This document shows, one piece after another, positions 1 through 6,212 of a stretch of 9,790 nt of DNA. The notes under the pieces are model-generated. The model was not told the origin of the DNA, ran no database searches, and worked only from the letters and a program-made list of their open reading frames with translations. Made by a program: the position numbers and the translations under genes. Source of the DNA: JAVBQJ01 sp031549115 (lineage in GTDB: Bacteria > Verrucomicrobiota > Lentisphaeria > Victivallales > Victivallaceae); the NCBI GenBank assembly GCA_031549115.1, contig JAVBQJ010000171.1, positions 1-9,790 on the forward strand, written 5' to 3'. Position 1 is the stretch's first letter. Each line of letters opens with the position of its first letter.

Positions 1-11
1 CGGCGGTCTGC

Positions 12-265
12 ACTCCGTCATACGGAGTCGAGGGCGAAGCCGAACACGAGAGGGCTCGTCCCTCTCGGGCGAAGAGTAAGTCCGCGAAGCGGGCGTAACG
101 AACTGTCCAGCAGGTGAATTCTGCTGGTCGATGCGAAGCGAAACCGAGGGGCTTGCCCCCGAGGGGGAAGAGCAAGCTCACGAATGTGAGCGTAGCGAGC
201 CCCAGGCGCGAAGCGCCTCGAAAGGGGCGAAATCCGGGGAAGCGAACCGAGAGGAGAGCGCTTCC
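12..265. repeat. tandem array of hairpin-rich units, about 100 nt each
   Basis: This stretch is a chain of short hairpins in a conserved order, non-coding as far as I can see. Anchor words recur: AAGCCGAACACGAGAGGG at 37, AAGCGAAACCGAGGGG at 136 and AAGCGAACCGAGAGG at 240; GAAGAG(T/C)AAG at 71 and 167; GCGTA(A/G)CGA(A/G)C at 93 and 190. Spacing is therefore 96-104 nt. Stems lie at 12-18/22-28, 47-54/60-67, 80-85/89-94, 107-113/121-127, 148-151/156-159, 176-181/186-191, 204-209/213-218 and 238-244/259-265. Several have a GAA loop closed by G-C pairs (GCGAAGC, at 34, 84, 133 and 208), a sequence known from DNA biophysics as an unusually stable mini-hairpin. The first unit is cut by the window edge and the third is partial. 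Reading frames across it give Arg/Ser/Glu-rich low-complexity peptides and are not supported. Mobile palindromic repeat, RNA element or UTR are all possible. Confidence 0.75.
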
Positions 266-281
266 ACCCGAGGTAGCGATG

Positions 282-324
282 GTGTAGATTGGACTGGAAG
301 CGTGAGCGACAGTCCAATCTACAC
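282..324. repeat. perfect 15-bp inverted repeat
   Basis: The arm GTGTAGATTGGACTG (282-296) is the exact reverse complement of 310-324, with a 13-nt loop (297-309). No T run follows, so it does not look like an ordinary intrinsic terminator. The loop contains GCGTGAGCGAC, which resembles the GCGTARCGARC word of the array to its left, so this may be a diverged or capped end of the same family. It lies about 95 bp upstream of kdsA and would fall in its leader if transcription starts further left. Confidence 0.8.
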
Positions 325-340
325 ATAGAGCGCACGAGGC

Positions 341-403
341 GCCGCACCAGCGGCGAAAAATAGACGACAGAACGCCGCACCGGCGGCGAAAAATAGACGA
401 CAG
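341..403 (+). repeat. 33-bp-period direct repeat, two copies
   Basis: Two 30-nt copies, 341-370 and 374-403, differ at a single base (A at 349, G at 382). They are separated by 3 nt, giving a 33-nt period. Each begins GCCGCACC and ends GAAAAATAGACGACAG. The second copy ends four bases before the AGGG (407-410) that probably acts as the kdsA ribosome binding site, so the pair sits in the immediate 5' leader of kdsA. I see no convincing -35/-10 pair between 300 and 418. Confidence 0.85.
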
Positions 404-418
404 CACAGGGAAAAAGCA

Positions 419-1249
419 ATGAACGAAGTGAAACAGGTGAAGATTGCCGACGGCCGTTTTTGCGGCGACAAAACGCTGACGTTGATCGGCGGGCCGTGCA
501 TGGCGGAGAGTACCGATGTCTGCGTCGCGGTCGCCGGATTTCTGCAGGAGCTCTGTGCCCGGCTGGGGATTCACTATATATTCAAAGCGTCGTATGACAA
601 GGCCAACCGTTCAAGCGGCTCGTCGCGCCGCGGCCCGGGCTTGAAAGAGGGCCTCGCGATGCTGGAAGAGGTCAAACGCCGCTATCATTTGCCGGTGATT
701 ACCGACGTGCATGAATCGGCCGAAATCGCACCGGCGGCGGCGGTGGCGGACTGGCTGCAGATTCCGGCTTTCCTGTGCCGCCAGACCGATCTGCTGGTTG
801 CCGCCGGCAAATCCGGCAAGCCGGTCAATATCAAAAAGGGGCAGTTCATGGCACCCGAAGACATGGCCGGAGCGGTCGCCAAGGTGCGCTCCACCGGCAA
901 CGACCAGGTGCTGCTGACCGAGCGCGGCACCAGCTTCGGCTATCACAATCTGGTGGTCGACATGCGTTCACTGACAATTATGCGCAATCTCGGCGTGCCG
1001 GTGATTTTCGACGCCACCCATTCGGTGCAATTGCCGGGCGGTCTCGGCAACGCGTCGGGGGGGCAGCGGGAATTCGTCGCTCCGCTGGCGCGCGCCGCCG
1101 CCGCGGTCGGCATCGACGGGCTGTTTTGCGAGGTGCATCCGGATCCGGCCAATGCGTGGTCGGACGGCCCGAATTCGCTCGACTTCGCGACGGCGGAGCG
1201 GGTCTTAACCGAAGTGAAGGCGATCTATGATCTCGCAGCAAAGCGTTGA
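419..1249 (+). CDS. kdsA: 3-deoxy-D-manno-octulosonate 8-phosphate synthase (Kdo-8-P synthase), metal-dependent type
   Basis: The 276-residue product condenses phosphoenolpyruvate with arabinose 5-phosphate to give Kdo 8-phosphate, the first committed step of Kdo synthesis in the cytoplasm. Family signatures are continuous: GGPCMAES near the N-terminus, FKASYDKANRSS, TDVHE, QIPAFLCRQTDLL, VNIKKGQF, LTERGTSFGYHNLVVD, DATHSVQLPGG and EVHPDP. Length is normal for the TIM-barrel family. Cys27 in GGPCMAES stands where the E. coli enzyme has Asn26; together with the His of DATHS, the Glu of CEVHP and the Asp of AWSDGPN it completes the metal site of the metal-dependent class (Aquifex type). ATG 419 is chosen because AGGG lies 8 nt upstream and the protein starts just before the first family motif. 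Its 3' end overlaps kdsC by 23 bp, implying translational coupling. Confidence 0.97.
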   Translation: MNEVKQVKIADGRFCGDKTLTLIGGPCMAESTDVCVAVAGFLQELCARLGIHYIFKASYDKANRSSGSSRRGPGLKEGLAMLEEVKRRYHLPVITDVHESAEIAPAAAVADWLQIPAFLCRQTDLLVAAGKSGKPVNIKKGQFMAPEDMAGAVAKVRSTGNDQVLLTERGTSFGYHNLVVDMRSLTIMRNLGVPVIFDATHSVQLPGGLGNASGGQREFVAPLARAAAAVGIDGLFCEVHPDPANAWSDGPNSLDFATAERVLTEVKAIYDLAAKR

Positions 1250-1745
1250 TAAAATCCGCGCCGTCGTGCTGGACATCGACGGCGTCCTGACCGACGGCCG
1301 GATCGGCTACGGCGCGGACGAGGAAATCAAGTTTTTTCATGTCCGTGACGGTCACGGCATCAAACTGGCGCAACGCGCGGGCTTGAAGGTCGGAGCGCTG
1401 TCGGGGCGCAGCGCGGAAGCCAACCGGCGGCGGGCGGCGGAATTGAAATTCGACTTTCTTTACGAAGGCAAACACGATAAACTGGCGGCGTTCGAGATAT
1501 TGCTGCGCGAACAGAATCTTACGGCCGAAGAGTGCCTGTATGTCGGCGACGATGTCGTCGACATGGCGGTCATGCGGCGCGCCGGAATTGCGGTAGCAAT
1601 CGCCGACGGCGTTCCGGAATTGGATGAAGTATGCGATTTCCGGACGCGGGCCGCCGGCGGCCACGGTGCGGTGCGCGAGACCCTGGACTGGTTACTGAAG
1701 GAGCAGAAAAAATGGGATTCCCTCATGGAAAGATATCGGGCCTGA
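1227..1745 (+). CDS. kdsC: 3-deoxy-D-manno-octulosonate 8-phosphate phosphatase (HAD family)
   Basis: KdsC removes the phosphate from Kdo 8-phosphate, the step directly after KdsA. The 172-residue protein shows the compact HAD phosphatase pattern: motif I VLDIDGVLTDG with nucleophile Asp16 and acid/base Asp18, motif II ALSGRS, a Lys in the EGKHDK segment as motif III, and motif IV GDDVVDM for Mg2+. The C-terminal GGHGAVRE element is typical of KdsC, which forms tetramers and has no cap domain. The start at 1227 lies inside kdsA, with AAGG at 1217-1220 six bases upstream. The 3' end overlaps the next gene, whose Shine-Dalgarno sequence and first codons lie within the last codons of kdsC. The kdsA-kdsC-lpt order supports the assignment. 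Confidence 0.95.
   Translation: MISQQSVDKIRAVVLDIDGVLTDGRIGYGADEEIKFFHVRDGHGIKLAQRAGLKVGALSGRSAEANRRRAAELKFDFLYEGKHDKLAAFEILLREQNLTAEECLYVGDDVVDMAVMRRAGIAVAIADGVPELDEVCDFRTRAAGGHGAVRETLDWLLKEQKKWDSLMERYRA
1698..1703 (+). promoter_or_regulatory. ribosome binding site deciding the start of the LptC/LptA-like gene
   Basis: AAGGAG lies 8 nt before ATG 1712. The open frame extends upstream to 1631 and also offers ATG 1745, which would form a TGATG junction with the kdsC stop. Neither has a comparable ribosome binding site. Starting at 1712 also leaves a proper signal peptide n-region (MGFPHGK) before the hydrophobic core. Confidence 0.8.
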
Positions 1746-4327
1746 TGCTCGCCGCGGCAATGCTTTTCGGCATTGCCGCGACAGCGGCGGACACGGAGAT
1801 GGCCGCCGAACTCGGCGACGGCCTCAAAGGCGGCGGCATGCGGTTGCCGGTTTACGATCGCGACCAGCTCGAATTCATTCTGTCGACGGCGGAATTCGAG
1901 AAACAGGGAAATCTGGTGCAGGCGACGATTCCGGTAATCGACCTGATCCGGCCCGACGCCGACATCGATTCGATCGTATATATGAAAGATCTTATCGCCT
2001 ATCCATTGCTTTCCAACTTGAACCAGGTCGTGGATTTCTGGCGCGGGCGCCCCTTTTCGGACGCGTTGATTTCGGCGGAAGCCGCGGAAATCGACATTCC
2101 CACCCAATCGGCGGCGGGAGCGGGAAAGGTTTTCGTGCGCAGCCCCCTGCTTGACCTCGACGGCGTCGGCTTCGTCGCCGACTACCAGAACCGCACGGTA
2201 TTGGTGCGCAGCCAGGTAGAAATGACGATCCGTTTCGAAGCCCAGGACGGCCCCGATCTGATCGCCAAAGCCGAGGCGGCCAAGGCCGGCGGCGCGCCGG
2301 TGGCAATGCTGCGGGTCAACGCCGACAGTCTCTTGATCGACCTGGTGAAAAATGAAATCGTATTGACCGGCCGCGTCAAATTGCGGGAGGCGCGGATCAA
2401 TCATTTGATTTGCGACAAGATGGTGATTTACCTGACCGACCGGACCACCGGAAAGGTGCCGGACGGCACCGAGACGGCGGAAGACGCCGGGGCGAGCCGG
2501 GCCGAACAACTGGAAGCGCGAATGGGCGGCCTGGGCGGCGTCAGCCGCATCGTCGGTACCGGCAACGTCGAAATCGACCGGGCGGTCCCGGCGGAAGAGG
2601 CCGGCGAAACACCGCAGCGCATCACCGCCGGCCGCATGGAGTACGAAGTGCCGGAGGCCAGATTCGTCTTTACCGAAGCCACGCCGACCATCGTGCGCGG
2701 CGCCGACAGCATTCAGGGCCAGAAGATCGTATTGCAGCAGGAGGATATGCGCGCGCAGGTCTATGACGACTGCCGCCTGGAAGCCCGCCTGCCGCGCAGC
2801 GGCGCCGAGGGACAGCCGGAACGCCCGACCGTGATCACCTCGAAGTACATGGATATGGATTACCCGAAAAACATCGGCAAGATCACCGGCGATGTCCGGG
2901 TCGACGACATTCAGATGGATCTGTCCTGCGACGACATGACCATCCTCCTGGCCGACGCCAATGCGGTCGGCGCGCCCTCCGGCAGCGGCAGGAAAACCGA
3001 CAACGCGATCGGCCAAATGGCGCAGGCGGCGCAACTGCCGGACAATGCCGGCAAAGAGGTGACCGAAATCATCTGCGTCGGCAATGTCAATGTCTTGCGC
3101 AAAGGCGGCGATCCGGCCAAACCGGAAAAAGCCGAAGCCGGGCAGGCGGTCTATCAGTGCCGCGAAGGCAAAATCGTGCTGAGCAACGGCAAGGTCCGGA
3201 TGATCCGGGGCAAGGATTCGATCTCCGGCCGCGAAATGGTGATCCTGCTGAACGACCAGCGGCTGATCATCGACAAGGACAGCCGCATCGAGCTCGACAA
3301 CTGGCGCGAAAATCCGGCCTCGGAACGGACTGTGATCGCCTCGGATTCGAGCGACCTGAACTATGGCGGCAATGAGCTGACTTTCGCCGGATCGGTGGAA
3401 ATCGACGATCCCGAGATCAAGCTGTCCAGTGACGACATGAAAATCTACCTGATGGACGACCCGAAAGCGACTCCGGCCCAAGCCCAGCCGGCGGCAAAAG
3501 CGGCAACGCCGTTCGATCCGGCAAGCGGATTCCAGGAGAGCAACAAAATGCTCAGCCGGATCGTCTGCGAAGGCAATGTACAGTTGAGCGAGGCGCGCGC
3601 CGTGATGGATACCGGAAAGCTGACTCTGACTTTCCGGGAGAAAAGCGGCGGCGGCACCGGCGACATGGGCGGCGGTTCGGAAATCGACCAGATTTTCTGC
3701 GATGACGGCGTCAAAATCGTCGCCAAGGAGCAACCGAGCAAGGACGAAGCCGCTCCGGCGAAGCCGGCCGGGGAACCGGCACAGCCGGCCGCCACCGAAT
3801 TTCTGACCAATGCCCTGGCCGGCGCGGTTGCCGGCGGCGGCACCGGCACATTGACCGCGCAGCGCGGCCAGTTGAACGTCCCCGCCAATGTCGGCGAATT
3901 CCACGGCGATGTGGTGGTGACCGACACCAAGGGTGCACGGATGGAGTGCCGGGATCTGTACCTCTACGCCCGCGATGTGGCGCCGGGGGAAATGATCGAA
4001 GCCGTAGCCGCAGTGGAAGAAGATCCGGAATTTCCGCAGCGCATTCCGTTGACCGCCGGCAAGGAACTGGTCCGGATCGTCGCCGAAAACGACGTCCGGC
4101 TGGACAGTGTCGATCCGAAAAACGGCCGCCAGGTGGCCGGAGGCGACAAGGCGGTCTATGAAGTGGAAACCCGCAACGTGGTATTGACCGGAACGCAGGC
4201 AAAAGCTTACATCATCCGTTATCAGGAAAAGCAGAAGGTTCTGGGCGGCATGATCGACTACGATCTGAATTCCGGCGATTACCGGATCACCGGCGATGTG
4301 ACGACTCTGTTGTATCGCGGGGATTGA
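1712..4327 (+). CDS. exported LptC/LptA-like LPS transport protein with four tandem OstA-type modules
   Basis: Length is 871 residues against about 185-190 for E. coli LptA or LptC. Residues 1-26 look like a signal peptide or anchor: MGFPHGK, a core rich in Leu, Ala and Met, then ATAAD. Residues about 40-180 resemble LptC, especially SPLLDLDGVGFVADY followed by a strand ending SQVEMTIRF. After that comes a beta-rich pattern of about 170-residue period, repeated four times. A-strand blocks (type SCDDMTILL/SDDMKIYL) end near residues 243, 415, 583 and 755; B blocks (type SRIVCEGNVQL) lie at 278, 451, 615 and 787. Ala/Pro/Gly-rich linkers fall at about 247-276, 416-447, 584-610 and 674-712. The gene lies between kdsC and lptB, exactly where lptC and lptA lie in proteobacteria. 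I infer a fused LptC-LptA periplasmic bridge. An LptD-like (OstA) N-domain is an alternative, but no C-terminal outer-membrane barrel is visible. Not assigned a symbol because fusion is inferred. Confidence 0.8.
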   Translation: MGFPHGKISGLMLAAAMLFGIAATAADTEMAAELGDGLKGGGMRLPVYDRDQLEFILSTAEFEKQGNLVQATIPVIDLIRPDADIDSIVYMKDLIAYPLLSNLNQVVDFWRGRPFSDALISAEAAEIDIPTQSAAGAGKVFVRSPLLDLDGVGFVADYQNRTVLVRSQVEMTIRFEAQDGPDLIAKAEAAKAGGAPVAMLRVNADSLLIDLVKNEIVLTGRVKLREARINHLICDKMVIYLTDRTTGKVPDGTETAEDAGASRAEQLEARMGGLGGVSRIVGTGNVEIDRAVPAEEAGETPQRITAGRMEYEVPEARFVFTEATPTIVRGADSIQGQKIVLQQEDMRAQVYDDCRLEARLPRSGAEGQPERPTVITSKYMDMDYPKNIGKITGDVRVDDIQMDLSCDDMTILLADANAVGAPSGSGRKTDNAIGQMAQAAQLPDNAGKEVTEIICVGNVNVLRKGGDPAKPEKAEAGQAVYQCREGKIVLSNGKVRMIRGKDSISGREMVILLNDQRLIIDKDSRIELDNWRENPASERTVIASDSSDLNYGGNELTFAGSVEIDDPEIKLSSDDMKIYLMDDPKATPAQAQPAAKAATPFDPASGFQESNKMLSRIVCEGNVQLSEARAVMDTGKLTLTFREKSGGGTGDMGGGSEIDQIFCDDGVKIVAKEQPSKDEAAPAKPAGEPAQPAATEFLTNALAGAVAGGGTGTLTAQRGQLNVPANVGEFHGDVVVTDTKGARMECRDLYLYARDVAPGEMIEAVAAVEEDPEFPQRIPLTAGKELVRIVAENDVRLDSVDPKNGRQVAGGDKAVYEVETRNVVLTGTQAKAYIIRYQEKQKVLGGMIDYDLNSGDYRITGDVTTLLYRGD
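2330..4327 (+). repeat. four in-frame modules of the LptA-like protein
   Basis: Protein-level repeat units begin at about 2330, 2849, 3350 and 3866, i.e. residues 207, 380, 547 and 719, with spacings of 173, 167 and 172 residues. Each unit has a block ending in (S/R)-C/S-D-D-M-x-I-x-L (the last is ECRDLYLYA) and, about 50-70 residues later, a block of type RIVxxGNVxL (the last is RIVAENDVRL). A third block, type AVYxxxxxxVxL followed by RGxDxIxG, is clear in units 1 and 2, partly kept in unit 4 and degenerate in unit 3. DNA identity between units is low, so this is an old duplication under protein selection. Confidence 0.8.
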
Positions 4328-4347
4328 AGAAAATTCGCAAATCGGAC

Positions 4348-4376
4348 TTGACATTCTCCATCCGGCAGGGTATTAG
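4348..4376 (+). promoter_or_regulatory. candidate sigma-70 promoter for lptB-hpf
   Basis: TTGACA (4348-4353, perfect -35) is followed by a 17-bp spacer and TATTAG (4371-4376, four of six to the -10 consensus). It lies in the only sizeable gap of the cluster (4328-4484), which would give lptB and hpf their own transcription start in addition to read-through from kdsA. No intrinsic terminator is visible after the preceding gene. Confidence 0.55.
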
Positions 4377-4484
4377 TTAAGCAGACGGTTTCTTGACGGA
4401 GAGAATGGAATGCAACGAAGCAGCCGGGCTGACCGGCGATTCGGGAAATCGCATCGAAGAAAGCGTAAGGAAAAGTAAGAGGAT

Positions 4485-5222
4485 ATGCAGGAAACCGGGG
4501 AATTACTGGTAAAAGCGGATAATCTGGTCAAAGCCTATCATGGCCGCCGGGTGGTGAATGGCGCGTCGATCACGGTGAAAGCCGGAGAGGTGGTGGGATG
4601 GCTGGGGCCGAACGGCGCCGGCAAGACGACGAGCTTCTATATGATCATGGGCCTGATCCGTCCGGACGGGGGCAAGGTGACCTTCCGTGGCGTGGATATC
4701 ACGCACATGCCGATGTACCAGCGGGCGCGAATGGGCATGGGGTATCTGGCTCAGGAGCCGTCGATTTTTCGGAAATTGACGGTGGAGCAGAACATCATGG
4801 CGATTCTGGAAACGCTGGCGATATCGCGGGCCGAGCGCAAGCGGCGTTTAAGCGAGCTGTTGGAGGAGCTCGAGTTGACGCGTCTGGCACGGCAGAAGGC
4901 AATGACGCTTTCCGGCGGAGAGCGACGGCGTCTGGAAATCACCCGGGCGCTGGTGACCAATCCGGCCTTCATTCTGCTGGACGAGCCGTTCAGCGGAGTG
5001 GACCCGATCGCGGTTTATGATGTGCAGCAGATTATCGGCCAGCTCCAGCGCAAGAATCTGGGGATTCTGATCACCGACCACAACGTGCGGGAGACGCTTT
5101 CCTGCGTCGACCGGGCGTATTTGATGAGCCGGGGAGAGATTATGCTGGAGGGGAAAAGTGATTTCCTGGTTAATGATGAAAAAGCCCGTGAGGTTTATCT
5201 CGGGCCGCGTTTCACCCTTTAA
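4485..5222 (+). CDS. lptB: LPS export ABC transporter ATP-binding protein LptB
   Basis: LptB is the cytoplasmic ATPase that works with LptF/LptG to extract LPS from the inner membrane and push it onto LptC and LptA. The 245-residue protein has every ABC element in order: Walker A GPNGAGKTT (41-49), Q-loop Gln90 in GYLAQEPSIFRKLTV, signature LSGGERRR (142-149), Walker B FILLDEPFSGVDP with Glu167, and H-loop His199 in ITDHNVRETL. The segments SIFRKL, DEPFSGVDPIAV and GILITDHNVRETL separate LptB from generic ABC ATPases; Phe95-Arg96 match the E. coli LptB residues that contact LptFG. The start is at ATG 4485; purine-rich AAGAGG lies only 2 nt upstream and AAGGA 13 nt upstream, so initiation signals are imperfect. 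LptF and LptG are not in the window. Confidence 0.96.
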   Translation: MQETGELLVKADNLVKAYHGRRVVNGASITVKAGEVVGWLGPNGAGKTTSFYMIMGLIRPDGGKVTFRGVDITHMPMYQRARMGMGYLAQEPSIFRKLTVEQNIMAILETLAISRAERKRRLSELLEELELTRLARQKAMTLSGGERRRLEITRALVTNPAFILLDEPFSGVDPIAVYDVQQIIGQLQRKNLGILITDHNVRETLSCVDRAYLMSRGEIMLEGKSDFLVNDEKAREVYLGPRFTL

Positions 5223-5245
5223 AGGAACAGAAGGAGGGAAGTATT

Positions 5246-5584
5246 ATGAACATCATAATTACTGGTCGTCATCTGGAATTGACCGAACCGATCCGGAAGC
5301 ATGCGCAGACTCAGCTTGCGGATTTTTTTGCCGATAAAGCGAATTTGAAGGTTTCGAGCATCCGTGTCATTATGGAATACGAACACCTGCTCGGCAAGGT
5401 GGAAATCCTGGTCAGCATGAAGAACCATGAGGTTTTGAGCCGCGCGGAAGACCACGATCTGTACAAAGCCATCGACCTCGCGGTCGAGCGCATGACAGTC
5501 CAGGTCACCCGCCACCTGACCAAGGTCCGCGCCCATCAGGCGCCGGCCACCCGCGACGTTGAAGCCATTTTCAACGAAGCCTGA
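5246..5584 (+). CDS. hpf: ribosome hibernation promoting factor, short form (HPF/RaiA family)
   Basis: The 112-residue protein belongs to the sigma-54 modulation/S30EA family, which binds in the 30S decoding region and stabilises inactive ribosomes in stationary phase or stress. It starts with the family pattern MNIIITGRHLELTEPIRKHA, has a basic helix-strand core, and ends with the conserved second helix AEDHDLYKAIDLAVERM (67-83) followed by a basic stretch TRHLTKVRAH. It lacks the extra C-terminal dimerisation domain of long HPF, so it is a short form similar in size to E. coli YfiA or HPF. Initiation is strong: AGGAGG at 5232-5237, 8 nt before ATG. It follows lptB by 23 bp. In proteobacteria rpoN usually sits between lptB and hpf; here it is missing. 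A terminator directly downstream closes the cluster. Confidence 0.93.
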   Translation: MNIIITGRHLELTEPIRKHAQTQLADFFADKANLKVSSIRVIMEYEHLLGKVEILVSMKNHEVLSRAEDHDLYKAIDLAVERMTVQVTRHLTKVRAHQAPATRDVEAIFNEA

Positions 5585-5622
5585 TAGAAACCACCGGGCG
5601 GAAGCAATTCCTCTCTTTGGCG

Positions 5623-5660
5623 ACGGCAGCCTTTTCCCTTAGGCTGCCGTTCTTTTTTTT
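5623..5660 (+). terminator. intrinsic terminator after hpf
   Basis: A perfect 10-bp stem ACGGCAGCCT (5623-5632) pairs with 5641-5650 around an 8-nt loop, followed by TC and eight T residues (5653-5660). This is the clearest transcription stop in the window and marks the 3' end of the kdsA-to-hpf unit, 38 nt after the hpf stop codon. Confidence 0.93.
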
Positions 5661-5828
5661 ATCCCCCGGCAGGCGTCAGAATGCCCCAAAAACGCGCATT
5701 GCCGCCTTTCCTGAGGTTTTCCGACGGTTTCCCCTCACAATTAACCAACTTTTAACACAATCGCATTCGCAAAAAATACTTTTGCAAGTATATTATAAGA
5801 AACTTATGTAGACCGGGGGGAAACGCCG
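5661..5828 (+). promoter_or_regulatory. AT-richer intergenic region with a possible promoter/operator
   Basis: From about 5735 the composition turns AT-rich. TATTAT (5791-5796) matches five of six -10 bases, and TATAAG overlaps it at 5794. An inverted repeat ATACTT-TTGC-AAGTAT (5776-5791) runs into the -10, in the position of a repressor or activator site. No good -35 is visible at 16-18 bp spacing, so a regulated promoter needing an activator is possible. It faces the small gene starting at 5829. The region 5661-5734 shows nothing I can interpret. Confidence 0.35.
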
Positions 5829-6212
5829 ATGAAATCGTGTATCATGTGGGTATGGATGCTGTCGCTGTCGCTGATTGCGGCGCAGCCCGCACATGCGCGA
5901 TCCCTGGCGGAAACCATGGTGAGACCGTGTCCGGTGACGCATACGGAACCCATCCGGACCAATCAGGTGGATGCGCTGACTCCGCCGCTGGAACAGGCCG
6001 GATTTTATGCTCTGCCCTGTTGTCCGGAAGTTTCTACTTTCTGCCGGCGGCGGCCGATACTGCAAGTCGCAACGGAATGGCATCCGGCCGCGGTTTCCGG
6101 CGTATTTCAGGAAACGTTTCATGTGCCGCTCCAGGTGTCGGCTCCGGTCCCCTGCCATGAATTTGCAGCCCCCCCCAACATTCCTATCCGCGCCGGTCCG
6201 GCCGGAATATAA
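5829..6212 (+). CDS. possible small exported protein, unknown function
   Basis: I do not recognise this 127-residue product. The first 23 residues form a plausible Sec signal peptide: MKS, a hydrophobic core MWVWMLSLSLIAA, then QPAHA before RSLAE. The mature part has few charged residues, is rich in Pro and Ala, and has Cys residues including a Cys-Cys pair (ALPCCPEV); no known domain is visible. A G6 run (5815-5820) lies 8 nt upstream of ATG 5829 as a weak ribosome binding site. Codon choice resembles the neighbouring genes. A C8 tract (6169-6176) lies near the 3' end; loss of one C would replace the last 14 or so residues with a longer tail ending at 6273. It is flanked by a terminator on the left and an untranslated stretch on the right, so it appears monocistronic. 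It could also be spurious. Confidence 0.4.
   Translation: MKSCIMWVWMLSLSLIAAQPAHARSLAETMVRPCPVTHTEPIRTNQVDALTPPLEQAGFYALPCCPEVSTFCRRRPILQVATEWHPAAVSGVFQETFHVPLQVSAPVPCHEFAAPPNIPIRAGPAGI

Noticed and set aside
12..265. CRISPR array
   Set aside because: Units differ in sequence, are near 100 nt, and have no constant repeat with unique spacers; the pattern is of hairpins with changing stems.
131..328. 65-codon frame through the hairpin array, and the 133-codon frame opposite it
   Set aside because: Both consist of translations of the repeated hairpin words; the conserved feature is base pairing, not amino-acid sequence.
1460..4354. 964-codon open frame on the minus strand opposite the LptC/LptA-like gene
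   Set aside because: It is a mirror of the GC-rich codon usage of the + strand gene, is His/Arg-rich without domains, and spans two real genes. The + strand reading has a signal peptide, ribosome binding site and repeated fold pattern.
4405..4512. 35-codon frame in the leader of lptB
   Set aside because: GGAG lies only 3 nt before its ATG, it has no recognisable features, and it overlaps lptB out of frame.
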